This document shows, in pieces, positions 27,115 through 38,778 of a stretch of DNA of 64,000 nt. The notes beneath the pieces are model-generated. The model saw only the letters and a list, made by a program, of their open reading frames with translations. It was not told the origin of the DNA and ran no database searches. A program made the translations under genes and the position numbers. Numbering within the stretch: the stretch's first letter is position 1; every line of letters starts with the position of its first letter. Where the stretch lies: NCBI RefSeq assembly GCF_009769165.1, contig NZ_CP043476.1:868001-932000 (forward strand). The letters run 5' to 3'. This DNA is from Xanthomonas hyacinthi (lineage in GTDB: Bacteria > Pseudomonadota > Gammaproteobacteria > Xanthomonadales > Xanthomonadaceae).

Positions 27115-28221
27115 TCAGTTCTGGACGTTCAGCTCGGTACGGCGGTTCTTCGCACGGCCTTCCGGGTTGTCCGAACCATCCGGGTTGGTGTTCGGCGCAA
27201 TCGGGCGGCTCTCGCCGTAACCGATCGGACCGACCAGACGCGAAGCGTCCACGCCGTTCTTGGTCAGGTAGTCATACACCGTGGTGGCACGACGCTCCGA
27301 CAGCTTCTGGTTGTAGGCGTCGGTACCCTTCGAGTCGGTGTGACCGGCAACCTCGACCTTCAGGTCGGGGTAACGCTTCAGGATCTCGGTGGCCTCGCTC
27401 AGGATCGCGACCGCGTCCGGACGCAGGGTCGACTTGTTGAAGTCGAAGTTGACGCCCTTCAGGTCGAGCGAGACCGGCACCGGGCAACCGTCCGGACCGA
27501 TGGTCTGGCCAGGCTGGGAGGTCGGGCACTTGTCGTCGCAGTTGTTGACGCCGTCGCCGTCGTCGTCCAGGTCCGCGCAGCTCGGGGCAGCGGTCGGGGC
27601 CGGAGCGGCAACCGGTGCCGCCGGCGGCGGGCCGAGCGGGATCACGACGCCGACCGAAGCCAGCACGTCGCCGAACCAGTCTTTGTCATCGCCAGCACGG
27701 GCCGGGTTGACGCTCTGGTCGTCGAAGTCGGCGCGGTAGGCCACTTCGGCACGCACGGCAACGCGCTTGTCGAAGGTGGTCTGCAGGCCGACGCCGGCCT
27801 TGGCGGCGAAGTTGCCGTCCTTGCGCTGGCCCGGGGACACGGCGCCGCCGGTGTCGAACTCTTCTTCCGAGCGCTGGTAGCCCAGACCGAACAGCAGGTA
27901 CGGGTTCCAGCCGCGGCCTTCCTGGATGAAGTGGCGGCGCAGGTCGAACGAGATGCCGTACTGGCTCCAGTTCAGGTCCTCGTTAGCGTCGAAGTTCGGG
28001 TTCTGATAGTTCAGTTCACCGTCGATCGACCAGTTCGGGCTGACGAACTTGCCCAGGCCCAGGGTCACGAACGGGGCGTCATTGGTGCCGCGATCGTTGT
28101 TCTGGAAGTTGAAGCCGGCCGAACCGGTCAGGTACCAGCGGTCGTCGAATTCCTGTGCGGACGCTGCCTGGGCGACGGCCAGACCGCCCAGCAACGCGGC
28201 GGTGAGAATTTTCTTGTTCAT
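27115..28221 (-). CDS. ompA: OmpA/OprF-family outer-membrane protein
   Basis: 368 aa linking outer membrane and peptidoglycan. Signal peptide ends at ASAQ|EF (residue 22). An N-terminal eight-stranded barrel (about 25-200) is followed by a Pro/Ala linker, a thrombospondin type-3-like calcium-binding stretch (DLDDDGDGVNNCDDKCP, about 215-250) and the C-terminal OmpA peptidoglycan-binding domain (FNKSTLRPDA, GHTDSKGTDAYNQKLSERRA). AAGGAG lies about 9 bases before the ATG. Codon use is more even than in neighbours (many CTG/ACC/GGT alternates), fitting a highly expressed gene with its own strong terminator. Confidence 0.94.
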   Translation of the reverse strand: MNKKILTAALLGGLAVAQAASAQEFDDRWYLTGSAGFNFQNNDRGTNDAPFVTLGLGKFVSPNWSIDGELNYQNPNFDANEDLNWSQYGISFDLRRHFIQEGRGWNPYLLFGLGYQRSEEEFDTGGAVSPGQRKDGNFAAKAGVGLQTTFDKRVAVRAEVAYRADFDDQSVNPARAGDDKDWFGDVLASVGVVIPLGPPPAAPVAAPAPTAAPSCADLDDDGDGVNNCDDKCPTSQPGQTIGPDGCPVPVSLDLKGVNFDFNKSTLRPDAVAILSEATEILKRYPDLKVEVAGHTDSKGTDAYNQKLSERRATTVYDYLTKNGVDASRLVGPIGYGESRPIAPNTNPDGSDNPEGRAKNRRTELNVQN

Positions 28222-28377
28222 TAATACAGCTCCTTGTTTCGGGGATATAGAAACCGATAGGGCATGGTTCAGTACAGATGTCTCGTCACATCCAGACGGC
28301 CGTTCCGCACGCCATCGCCGCGCACATTATGCTCGGCATGGTGAAGACGGCGTTAACAGGCACGTAACATGTGAAAC

Positions 28378-28404
28378 CCACGACCAGACCCTCAGCGGTC
28401 GTGG
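28378..28404. terminator. Hairpin downstream of the LysR gene
   Basis: Stem CCACGACC / GGTCGTGG with an 11-base loop, 80 bases beyond the LysR stop on the minus strand and 157 bases upstream of the ompA start. No T-run. It may end lysR transcription or lie in the ompA leader region. The 28222-28485 gap otherwise contains only ompA upstream sequence. Confidence 0.4.
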
Positions 28405-28485
28405 ATACACCGTATACAGCTTCATGAAATGATGCAATGCGTTGCTGCGGGGCCGTCCGCGCTTGTCGACAGCGTGCCGGCGATC

Positions 28486-29397
28486 TCAGCGCAGACGCTC
28501 CCAGGGCGGTGGATCGGCAAGCTGAACCTGCATGAACTCGACGAAGGCGCGCACCCGCGGCGGCACCAGCCGGCGCTGCGGCATCACCGCGTAGATGCCG
28601 GTTTCGGCAAGCGCGTACTGCGGCAGGACCTGGCGCAGGCGCCCGTGGCGCAGGTCCTCGGCCACGTGCCAGACCGAATGCAGGGCGATGCCCTGGCCGT
28701 TCAGCGCCGCGTCGCGCAGTACCTCGCCGAAGTTGGACTCCAGCGGACCGCTCACTCTGACCGCGACTTCGCCCTCGGCGCCGAGCAGGCGCCAGGTGTC
28801 CTGGCGGCCTTCGGCACCGGTCAGCAGCAGGCAGGCGTGCGCCGCCAGGTCCGCCGCGCGCGCCGGTTCGCCGTGGCGGCGCAGGTAGTCTGGAGACGCG
28901 CACAGCACGCGGCGGTTGCCGGCCAGGCGCCGCGCCACCAGGCTGGAATCGCGCAGCGCGCCGATCCGGATCGCCAGGTCGAAGCCTTCGCTGACCAGAT
29001 CCACCACGTTGTCGCTCAGGTGCACGCTCAGCCGCACCTGCGGATGCAGGGCCATGAACTGCGGCAGCAGCGGCGACACGTACTGGCACCCGAACGAGGC
29101 CGACATGGTCGCCCGCAAGGTGCCGGCGGCGGTGCGGCCGGCCTCGCGCAGGCCGCCGGCCAGCGACTCCAGGTCCTCGACCAGCGCGCGCCCCTGTTCG
29201 GCCAGCTGCAGGCCTTCGGGCGTGGGATGCAGGCGCCGCGTGGTCCGGTGCAGCAGGCGCACGCCGAGGTCGCGCTCGAGCCGCTGCAGGCGCTGGCTGG
29301 CGACCGCCACCGACAGCTCCAGGCTGCGCGCCGCGGCACTGATCGACCCCTGGTCGAGCACGCGCAGGAACAACGCGATATCGCCGATCCGGTCCAT
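28486..29397 (-). CDS. LysR-family transcriptional regulator
   Basis: 303-aa LTTR: winged HTH at residues 1-60 (GSISAAARSLELSVAVASQRLQRLE is the recognition region) and a periplasmic-binding-like effector domain (about 90-300). The FLRVLDQGSISAAAR start and DLAIRIGAL segment place it in the DmlR/CrgA-type group. It is divergent from an MFS exporter, sharing a 96-base intergenic region, the usual sign that it controls that gene and the downstream SGNH hydrolase, AKR and MDR genes. ATG at 29397 gives the standard N-terminus; 29421 is an alternative. Confidence 0.9.
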   Translation of the reverse strand: MDRIGDIALFLRVLDQGSISAAARSLELSVAVASQRLQRLERDLGVRLLHRTTRRLHPTPEGLQLAEQGRALVEDLESLAGGLREAGRTAAGTLRATMSASFGCQYVSPLLPQFMALHPQVRLSVHLSDNVVDLVSEGFDLAIRIGALRDSSLVARRLAGNRRVLCASPDYLRRHGEPARAADLAAHACLLLTGAEGRQDTWRLLGAEGEVAVRVSGPLESNFGEVLRDAALNGQGIALHSVWHVAEDLRHGRLRQVLPQYALAETGIYAVMPQRRLVPPRVRAFVEFMQVQLADPPPWERLR

Positions 29398-29493
29398 TTT
29401 GTCGATTCCATTGAAAGTCACTCAATATTTTGCCAGTTTCTGCTGATAAAGCACGGGCCTAGGCTGTGCTCCACCCCGCCTTCCGGAGCCGTC
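29398..29493. promoter_or_regulatory. Divergent LysR/MFS promoter region
   Basis: 96 bases between two divergent starts, with an AT-rich core ACTCAATATTTTGCCAG and CTGATAAAG around 29420-29450. Likely LysR binding site and both promoters. No exact operator can be fixed by eye. Confidence 0.4.
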
Positions 29494-30735
29494 ATGGTCT
29501 CGTTTCCCGCGCATCCGCCAGCCGCCGCGCCACCACGGCTGCCGATCGCCTTGTTCGCGCTGACCGCCGGTGCATTCGGCATCGGCACCACCGAGTTCGT
29601 GATCATGGGCCTGCTGCTGCAGGTCGCGGCCGACCTGCAGGTCAGCGTCCCGGCCGCCGGGCTGCTGATCTCCGGCTATGCGCTGGGCGTGTTCGTCGGC
29701 GCGCCGCTGCTGACCGTGGCCAGCCGGCGCTGGCCGCGCAAGCGCGTGCTGGTGGCGCTGATGCTGGTGTTCACCGCCGGCAACCTGGCCTGCGCGCTGG
29801 CGCCGGACTACGCCACGCTGATGGCGGCGCGGGTGGTCACCTCGCTGGCGCACGGCACCTTCTTCGGCGTCGGCGCGGTGGTCGCCACCGGCCTGGTGGC
29901 GCCGCAGCGCAAGGCCTCGGCGATCGCCACCATGTTCACCGGACTCACCGTCGCCACCTTACTCGGGGTGCCGGCCGGCGCCTGGCTGGGCCTGCAGTTC
30001 GGCTGGCGCGCGACGTTCTGGGCGGTGGCCGCGATCGGCCTGCTCGCCACCGCGGTGATCGCCACGCTGGTCCCGGCCGGCGACGACGCCGCGCTGGCGC
30101 CGCCGCTGCGCGCCGAACTGCGTGCGGTCGGCCGCGCGCCGGTGCTGCTGGGGTTGGCGACGACCGTGCTCGGCTATGCCGGCGTGTTCACCGTCTACAC
30201 CTACATCCAACCGCTGCTGACCCGGGTCACCGGCCTGGCCGAGGGCGCGGTGTCGCCGTTGTTGCTGGTGTTCGGCGTCGGCATGATCGCCGGCAACGTG
30301 CTCGGCGGACGCCTGGCCGACCGCCATCCGCGGCGGGCGCTGCCGCTGACCCTCGGCCTGCTGGCGCTGGTGCTGGCGGCGCTGGCCTTGGCGCTGCGCT
30401 CGGCGCCGGCGATGGTGCTGTTCACCGGCCTGCTCGGCGTGGCCGCGTTCGCCACGGTGGCGCCGCTGCAGTTGTGGGTGCTGGGCAAGGCCGGCGACGC
30501 CGGCCGGCACCTGGCGTCGAGCCTGAACATCGGCGCGTTCAACCTCGGCAATGCGCTGGGCGCGTGGCTCGGCGGCCTGGTGATCGGCCATGGCGGCAGC
30601 CTGGCGCAGCTGCCGTGGGCGGCGGCACTGGTCACCGCCGCCGGCCTGGCGGTGGCCCTGCTGGCGCTGAGGCTGTCGCCCTCACTCGAAAAAGATGCAC
30701 CGGCGGCGGCATGCGCCGCGGGCGGTGCGGCATGA
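29494..30735 (+). CDS. MFS transporter of the DHA1 / arabinose-efflux (AraJ-YdhP) type
   Basis: 413-aa twelve-helix drug:H+ antiporter-type carrier. The GIGTTEFVIMGLL segment in helix 1 and the loop RRWPRKRVLV after helix 2 are typical of the AraJ/YdhP/Cmr branch of DHA1. GGAG lies 7 bases before the ATG. The stop overlaps the start of the next gene (ATGA). Probably exports small toxic molecules under control of the divergent LysR regulator; substrate unknown. Confidence 0.9.
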   Translation: MVSFPAHPPAAAPPRLPIALFALTAGAFGIGTTEFVIMGLLLQVAADLQVSVPAAGLLISGYALGVFVGAPLLTVASRRWPRKRVLVALMLVFTAGNLACALAPDYATLMAARVVTSLAHGTFFGVGAVVATGLVAPQRKASAIATMFTGLTVATLLGVPAGAWLGLQFGWRATFWAVAAIGLLATAVIATLVPAGDDAALAPPLRAELRAVGRAPVLLGLATTVLGYAGVFTVYTYIQPLLTRVTGLAEGAVSPLLLVFGVGMIAGNVLGGRLADRHPRRALPLTLGLLALVLAALALALRSAPAMVLFTGLLGVAAFATVAPLQLWVLGKAGDAGRHLASSLNIGAFNLGNALGAWLGGLVIGHGGSLAQLPWAAALVTAAGLAVALLALRLSPSLEKDAPAAACAAGGAA

Positions 30736-32006
30736 GCCGGCGCCTGCGCCAGGCTGCAGTGGTCGGCACCTTGCTGGGGGCGCTGGCGGCGCCGGCCGGG
30801 GCCGCCGAGCGCGACTGGATCGCGACCTGGCAGGCCAGTCCGCAGCCGCTGTGGGCCGCCGACTTCCCGTTCCCGACCCAGACCCCGTTCAACCTGTGGC
30901 GGCAGACCGTGCGCCAGGTGGCGCGGATCAGCCTGGGCGGCGAGTCGGTGCGGGTGGAACTGTCCAACGCCTACGGCCGCGCGCCGCTGCAGATCGGCGC
31001 CGCGCACCTGGCGCTGGCCGGCGACGGCGCGGCGATCGTGCCCGGCTCGGACCGCGAGCTGCGCTTCGGCGGACAGCGCGCGGTGACCATCCCGCCCGGC
31101 GCACCGGTGCTCAGCGATCCGGTCGCACTGACCGTGCCGGACCTGGCCAGGCTCAGCGTCAGCCTGTACCTGCCGCAGCCGACCGCGCCGTCCACCTTCC
31201 ATTGGGAAGGCCTGCAGAGCGCCTGGCTGGCCTCAGGCGAGCGCACCGCGGATGCGGCGCTGGACGATGCCACGGCACTACCGGTGCGGCTGTTCGTCAG
31301 CGGCATCCAGGTGCGCCGCGCCGACGCCGCCGGCGCGGTGGTGGCGCTCGGCGATTCCATCACCGACGGCGCCGCGTCCACCCCGGGCAGCGACCGGCGC
31401 TGGCCGGACCAGTTGGCCACGCGGCTGGCGACACGGCGCGTGGCGGTGCTCAACGCCGGCATCTCCGGCGGCCGCGTGCTGCGCGACCGCATGGGCAGCA
31501 ATGCGCTGGCGCGGCTGGATCGCGACGTGCTGGCGCAACCCGGCGTGCGCACGCTGGTGCTGCTGATCGGCATCAACGACATCAGTTGGTACGCCACGCC
31601 GTTCGCGCCGGACGATGCGCCGGTCTCCGCGCAGGAACTGATCGCCGGCTACCGGCAACTGCTGCAGCGCGCGCAGGCGCGCGGTCTGCGCGTGATCGGC
31701 GCCACGCTGACCCCGTTCGAGGGCGCGCTGCCGGACACGCCGATCCGCGGTTACTACAGCGTAGACAAGGAGCGCGTGCGCCAGCAGGTCAATGCGTGGA
31801 TACGCGATGGCAACGGTTTCGATGCGATGATCGATTTCGACGCCCTGCTCCGCGACCCCGCGCACCCCACCCGCATGCTGCCCGCGTTCGATTCCGGCGA
31901 TCACCTGCACCCCGGCGATGCCGGCTATGCCGCCATGGCCGAGGCCGCCGCGCGCGTGCTCGGCGACACCCGCCATGCGCGCGCGGCCGCCGCTGCGCCG
32001 CGCTGA
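30732..32006 (+). CDS. SGNH/GDSL-family hydrolase, secreted
   Basis: 424 aa. Signal peptide to about residue 24 (PAGAA|ERDW). An N-terminal beta-sandwich domain (25-190) precedes the SGNH hydrolase domain with block I ALGDSITDG (nucleophilic Ser), block II GISGGRVL, block III GINDI and block V DHLHPGDAGY (Asp/His). This architecture matches GDSL lipases/esterases that deacylate glycans or lipids in the periplasm. Overlaps the MFS gene by 4 bases (ATGA), so translation is coupled. Confidence 0.9.
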   Translation: MSRRLRQAAVVGTLLGALAAPAGAAERDWIATWQASPQPLWAADFPFPTQTPFNLWRQTVRQVARISLGGESVRVELSNAYGRAPLQIGAAHLALAGDGAAIVPGSDRELRFGGQRAVTIPPGAPVLSDPVALTVPDLARLSVSLYLPQPTAPSTFHWEGLQSAWLASGERTADAALDDATALPVRLFVSGIQVRRADAAGAVVALGDSITDGAASTPGSDRRWPDQLATRLATRRVAVLNAGISGGRVLRDRMGSNALARLDRDVLAQPGVRTLVLLIGINDISWYATPFAPDDAPVSAQELIAGYRQLLQRAQARGLRVIGATLTPFEGALPDTPIRGYYSVDKERVRQQVNAWIRDGNGFDAMIDFDALLRDPAHPTRMLPAFDSGDHLHPGDAGYAAMAEAAARVLGDTRHARAAAAAPR

Positions 32007-32046
32007 GTCAGCTCCTCCTATCTTCCCCCACAAAGGAATCTTCACC

Positions 32047-33081
32047 ATGGAATACCGGCATCTCGGCGCCTCCGGCTTCAAGGTCCCCGTGCTCAGCTTC
32101 GGCACCGGCACCTTCGCCGGCTCGAACGCATTCTTCTCTGCCTGGGGCAATTCGGACGTGGACCAGGCGCGGCGCCTGATCGACATCTGCCTGGAGGCCG
32201 GGGTCAACCTGTTCGACAGCGCCGACGTCTATTCCGGCGGCGCCGCCGAATCGGTGCTGGGCGCGGCGATCAAGGGCCGCCGCGAACAGGTGCTGATCTC
32301 GACCAAGGCCACCTTCCGCTTCGACCCCGACGATCCGAACAGCGTCGGCTCCTCGCGCTTCCACCTGCTGCGCGCGGTCGATGCGGCGCTCAAGCGCCTG
32401 GACACCGACTACATCGACCTGTTCCAGTTGCACGGCTTCGACGCGAAGACGCCGGTGGAAGAAACCCTGTCCACGCTCGACGACCTGGTCCGTGCCGGCA
32501 AGATCCGCTATCTGGGCGTGTCCAATTTCTCCGGCTGGCACCTGATGAAGTCGCTGGCGGTGGCCGACCGCCATGGCTGGTCGCGCTACGTCGCCAATCA
32601 GACCTACTACTCGCTGATCGGCCGCGACTACGAGGAAGAACTGATGCCGCTGGGGCTGGACCAGGGCGTCGGCGCGGTGGTGTGGAGCCCGCTGGGCTGG
32701 GGCCGGCTGACCGGCAAGGTCCGCCGCGGCCAGCCGCTGCCGGACAGCAGCCGCCTGCACGACAAGAAGGTCACCGAGGCCGGCCCGCCGGTGGAGGACG
32801 AACGCCTGTACCGGGTCGTCGACGCGCTCGAGGCGATCGCCGCCGAGACCGGCAAGAGCGTGCCGCAGATCGCGCTGAACTGGCTGCTGCAGCGGCCCAC
32901 GGTGAGCAGCGTCATCATCGGCGCGCGCAACGAGGAACAGTTGCGGCAGAACCTGGGCGCGGTCGGCTGGAACCTCGACGCGGCGCAGGTGCAGCGCCTG
33001 GACGCGGCCAGCGCGGTGGTGCCGCCGTATCCGTACTGGCACCAGCGCGGCTTCGCCGAGCGCAATCCGCGCCCGGTCTGA
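32047..33081 (+). CDS. Aldo/keto reductase
   Basis: 344-aa NADPH-dependent AKR with a TIM-barrel fold. Catalytic tetrad residues are recognisable: DSADVYS (Asp, Tyr), STKATF (Lys) and LFQLHGFD (His). The C-terminal cofactor loop is SSVIIGARNEEQL. Resembles the YajO/Tas-type AKR11/12 group acting on a broad set of aldehydes. AAAGGA ribosome site upstream. Third gene of the LysR-linked cluster. Confidence 0.92.
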   Translation: MEYRHLGASGFKVPVLSFGTGTFAGSNAFFSAWGNSDVDQARRLIDICLEAGVNLFDSADVYSGGAAESVLGAAIKGRREQVLISTKATFRFDPDDPNSVGSSRFHLLRAVDAALKRLDTDYIDLFQLHGFDAKTPVEETLSTLDDLVRAGKIRYLGVSNFSGWHLMKSLAVADRHGWSRYVANQTYYSLIGRDYEEELMPLGLDQGVGAVVWSPLGWGRLTGKVRRGQPLPDSSRLHDKKVTEAGPPVEDERLYRVVDALEAIAAETGKSVPQIALNWLLQRPTVSSVIIGARNEEQLRQNLGAVGWNLDAAQVQRLDAASAVVPPYPYWHQRGFAERNPRPV

Positions 33082-33130
33082 GCCGCGCGCAACCCACTGC
33101 GACACCCGCTTCCCCACTGCTGGAGACATC

Positions 33131-34156
33131 ATGAAAGCCGTCGCCCTGACCCACTACCTGCCGATCGACGATCCGCAGTCGCTGTTCGATACAGACCTGC
33201 CCAAGCCGCCCGCCCCCACCGGCGTCGACCTGCTGGTGCGGGTGGAGGCGGTATCGGTCAATCCGGTCGATACCAAGGTGCGCGCGCCCAAGCCGCAGGT
33301 GGAAGCGCAGCCCAAGGTGCTGGGCTACGACGCCGCCGGCGTGGTCGAGGCGGTCGGCGCCGAGGTCGAGGGCTTCGAGCCGGGCGACGAGGTCTACTAC
33401 GCCGGCGACATCACCCGCGCCGGCAGCAACGCGCAGTACCAGCTGGTCGACGCGCGCATCGTCGCGCGCAAACCGGCGACGCTGGATTTCGCGCAGGCCG
33501 CGGCGCTGCCGCTGACCACGCTGACCGCGTGGGAACTGCTGTTCCAGCGCATGCCGTTCGACTTCGACGACGAGCGCAACCGCGGCCGCCGCCTGCTGGT
33601 GATCGGCGGCGCCGGCGGGGTCGGTTCGATCGCGATCCAGCTGGCGCGGCATGCCGGCTTCCAGGTCATCGCCACCGCCTCGCGCGCGCAGACCCGCGAC
33701 TGGTGCCTGCAGTTGGGCGCGCAGCAGGTGATCGACCATCGCCAGCCGCTGGCGCCGCAGCTGCAGGCGCTGGGCATCGACCAGGTGGACGCGGCGCTGA
33801 ACCTGGCCGACACCGACCGCTACTGGGACGTGCTGGGCGAACTGGTCGCGCCGCAAGGCCATGTCGGCCTGATCGTGGAGCCGGCCGGCGCGCTGCGCAT
33901 CGGCGATCCGTACAAGGCCAAGTGCATCGGCATCCACTGGGAAATGATGTTCGCGCGGGCGCGCTTCAAGACCGCCGACATGATCGAGCAGCACCGGATC
34001 CTGGCGCGCACCGCCAGCCTGGTCGACGCCGGCGAGCTGCGCACCACGCTGACCGAGACGCTGGCGCCGATCGACGCGGCCAACCTGCGGCAGGCGCACC
34101 GGCGGCTGGAATCGGGCGGCAGCATCGGCAAGCTGGCGCTGGTTGGCTGGGGCTGA
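33131..34156 (+). CDS. Zinc-binding alcohol dehydrogenase family / quinone-oxidoreductase-like MDR protein
   Basis: 341-aa medium-chain dehydrogenase/reductase. The N-terminal GroES-like domain has VSVNPVDTKVR and LGYDAAGVVEAVG; the Rossmann domain has VIGGAGGVGSIAIQLA for NADPH. The zinc-ligand Cys/His pattern of true alcohol dehydrogenases is absent, so it is probably a zinc-independent quinone or enone reductase of the YogA type. GGAGA ribosome site before the ATG. Last gene of the cluster that starts with the MFS exporter, followed by a palindromic repeat. Confidence 0.9.
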   Translation: MKAVALTHYLPIDDPQSLFDTDLPKPPAPTGVDLLVRVEAVSVNPVDTKVRAPKPQVEAQPKVLGYDAAGVVEAVGAEVEGFEPGDEVYYAGDITRAGSNAQYQLVDARIVARKPATLDFAQAAALPLTTLTAWELLFQRMPFDFDDERNRGRRLLVIGGAGGVGSIAIQLARHAGFQVIATASRAQTRDWCLQLGAQQVIDHRQPLAPQLQALGIDQVDAALNLADTDRYWDVLGELVAPQGHVGLIVEPAGALRIGDPYKAKCIGIHWEMMFARARFKTADMIEQHRILARTASLVDAGELRTTLTETLAPIDAANLRQAHRRLESGGSIGKLALVGWG

Positions 34157-34190
34157 GCGGCTAACGCAATTCGATCCGCAGCGATGTCAT

Positions 34191-36443
<2,253 letters not shown>

Positions 36444-36464
36444 CCGAACGCTGCAACCAAGCCT

Positions 36465-36616
36465 AGACCACACCCTGCTCCCACTCGGGAGAAGGTGGCC
36501 CGCAGGGCCGGATGAGGGTGCGGGCGCAGCCTGGCGTACCCGAATACAACGAGGCGCTTCGCGCCGTGCCCTCACCCCAACCCCGCTCCCGAGGGGAGAG
36601 GGGCGTTGCGCCCACC
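36465..36616. repeat. Dispersed GGGAGAGGG-type intergenic repeat
   Basis: Contains CTCCCACTCGGGAGAAGGTGG-like and GGCCCGCAGGGCCGGATGAGGG-like short palindromes at the left and CCCTCACCCC...CTCCCGAGGGGAGAGGGG at the right. I recall such elements between many genes in Xanthomonas and other GC-rich proteobacteria, but copy number was not checked. It fills the 232-base gap between fadH and the next MFS gene. Confidence 0.55.
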
Positions 36617-36675
36617 TGCGGAGTGCGACGGCAAATTTTCTCCGCTTTGTCGCCTTGCTCAGGTATATCGACGCG

Positions 36676-38016
36676 ATGCGTCCGTCCTCGTCCCGGCCCG
36701 CCCCGCTCGACCGCGCTTCGCCGCTGGCGGCGCTGCCGTTGCCCATGGCCGGCCTGCAGGCCTACGCACTGGCGCATTTCGGCAAAAGCCTGCTGTGGTA
36801 CGCTGGCGAACTGCTACTGATCTATTCGCTGACCGAGCACGCCGGACTGGGTGCGGCGGCGGCCGGGCTGGTGTTGGCGCTGGGCCTGCTGGCCAGTGCG
36901 GCGATCGGCCTCGGCGCCGGCTGGCGCTTGCGTCGGCACCTGCGCGATGCGGCCGGCAGCGCGCGCCTGCAATGGCTGGGCCTGAGCGCCGCGGCGCTGG
37001 CGCTGCTGCTGGTGTTCGCCGCACCGCTGCTGCCACCCTCGCTGCGGCTGGGGTACGTGCTGGTGGTCAGCCTGCAGTTCCGCATCGCCTACGCGATCTG
37101 CGACCTGGCCCAGAACACCTTGCTGAGCCTGGTGCGCTGGCCCTGGCGCGGCCACGACGGCGCCAGCGCGTTGCGCCTGGCCGGCAGCGGCATCGCCGCT
37201 CTGCTGGTCAGCGGCGTGGTCGGCGCGGTGCTGGCGCGCGGTGCCGGCGGCGCGGCCTTCGCCTTGCAGGCCAGCACGCTGCTGGCCGCAGTGGCGGTGC
37301 TGTGCGCGTGGCGCCTGCGGCACGTGCTGCAGCGTGGCGTGGCGGCGCACCCGGTCGCCACTCCCGACGCGCCTGTGCGCACCGAACCGGCGCCGTGCTG
37401 GCGCGCGATCCCGTGGCAGCCGCTGCTGTCGATCGCTGCGGTTTCGCTGACCCTGCCCGCCTTCACCAAACTGGCGCCGTACGTGGCCGCCTACGGCCTG
37501 CTGTCGCCGGGCTGGGGCAGCGCGGTGTTGGCGGCCTATGCGTTGGGTTCGGTGCTGGTGCAACCACTGGCGGCGCGGCTGAGCCGGCGGCATACGCCGC
37601 AGCAGCGGCTGGCCTGGCTCGGCATGGCGCTGCTGCTGAGCGCGCCGCTGTTCGCGCTGGCGCTGCCGGCGCTGCCGCTGCTGAGCCTGCTGGCCGCCGC
37701 CGGCATCGGCGCGATCGGCGGCAGCGCCGGCCAGTTGGTCTGGGCCTGGCATGCGCAGTTGACCGCCAAGCGCGCGGTCGCCCAGCACGCGCTGTGCTTC
37801 GCCGCCCTGGTTGCCAGCGCGCAGGTGGCGCTGGCCGCCGGCATTGCCGTGATCGGACTGCTGCTGAGCGCAGTGGACTACCGCGACGGCCATTGCCTGC
37901 TGCTGCGCTGGGCAATGGCCGCCGGTCCGCTGGCCTGCGGCGCGCTGTGCCTGCTGCTGGCGCTGCTGTGCGCGCAGCGGCCGCTCAGGCGAAGAAGGCT
38001 CGCTGCAGCGGCGTGA
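36676..38016 (+). CDS. MFS-type membrane carrier
   Basis: 446 aa with about twelve hydrophobic helices and short Arg-rich loops. The layout (QAYALAHFGKSLLWYAGELLLIYSLTE in helix 1) resembles the GPH sugar:cation symporter-like branch of the MFS, but no substrate motif is clear. The ATG at 36676 is chosen because upstream sequence is repeat. No strong ribosome site visible. Monocistronic between a repeat and a long gap. Confidence 0.75.
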   Translation: MRPSSSRPAPLDRASPLAALPLPMAGLQAYALAHFGKSLLWYAGELLLIYSLTEHAGLGAAAAGLVLALGLLASAAIGLGAGWRLRRHLRDAAGSARLQWLGLSAAALALLLVFAAPLLPPSLRLGYVLVVSLQFRIAYAICDLAQNTLLSLVRWPWRGHDGASALRLAGSGIAALLVSGVVGAVLARGAGGAAFALQASTLLAAVAVLCAWRLRHVLQRGVAAHPVATPDAPVRTEPAPCWRAIPWQPLLSIAAVSLTLPAFTKLAPYVAAYGLLSPGWGSAVLAAYALGSVLVQPLAARLSRRHTPQQRLAWLGMALLLSAPLFALALPALPLLSLLAAAGIGAIGGSAGQLVWAWHAQLTAKRAVAQHALCFAALVASAQVALAAGIAVIGLLLSAVDYRDGHCLLLRWAMAAGPLACGALCLLLALLCAQRPLRRRRLAAAA

Positions 38017-38778
38017 GCGCCGTATTCGAGATGATCGCGCCGTCGATGCTGCGCGCGATCCGCAGTGCGCACCGATGCGGCTGTCGATCACTGCATCGCG
38101 CAGCGCGCATTGCATGCCGCGCACGGCATCCGTGCTGCGCATGTGCGCAACGCGCATGATTCGCGCCGAGCAGCCATCGGCGCGGCAACGCTAGGCGCAC
38201 TCCGCAGCGGCTGCGATAGCCGCGACGCGCACGACGCAAAGCGATCGCGGCGCCGCTGAATTACCAAGTTTCTGCGGTTCTCCGACATGGCACCGTGTGT
38301 CGAAGCCGGATTTGTGCATTGGCGAACCTGTGCGCGCTGCGCGCCGCAACCGCGCAGGCAGACTGCAGCGCCGCCAATGCGGATCTGCGCCTCGCTGTCG
38401 GGTGCCCGGTTCGCCGAGTCCTCCTCGTTTCGCGACGCACTCAACACCTGTCGCGCATCGCCGCGAAGCAGAACGCAATGCGTGCACGACGCGCGCCATT
38501 TGCGCATTGGCGCGCCACACAGCATTGGACTGGCGCTGCAATCCACCACAGATAGCGTGAACCCTGTCAACAACCGGGGTTCAGTTGCGATTGGGGAAGC
38601 GGCGCCTATTGTGCGCGCCACTTCCAATCCGCCCATCCTGGTGGATCCGCCGGCCTCCAGATTGCGCCGGCACCCGGGCGGCCCGTGACAGGCCGCCTCC
38701 CCATGACGCCAAGCCGCATCGCCTTGCCGCGCCGCCCGGCGCAGCCCCGATGACGGCCCATACGGAGCAAGGAGTCAT
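38017..38778. other. Unexplained 762-base gap
   Basis: No gene can be supported. The sequence is rich in GCGCA, TGCGCAT and CGCGCAT words and has irregular third-position composition in all frames, unlike the flanking genes. Open frames exist (for example 38287-38688 plus and 38088-38636 minus) but have Cys/Arg/Ser-rich, non-protein-like translations. A weak stem TGAACCC / GGGTTCA lies at 38558-38583. The last 20 bases form the ribosome site of the next gene. Confidence 0.5.

Noticed and set aside
38088..38688. Possible small genes on either strand in the 38-kb gap
   Set aside because: Cys/Arg-rich translations without ribosome sites or recognisable domains; no codon bias like the neighbours.
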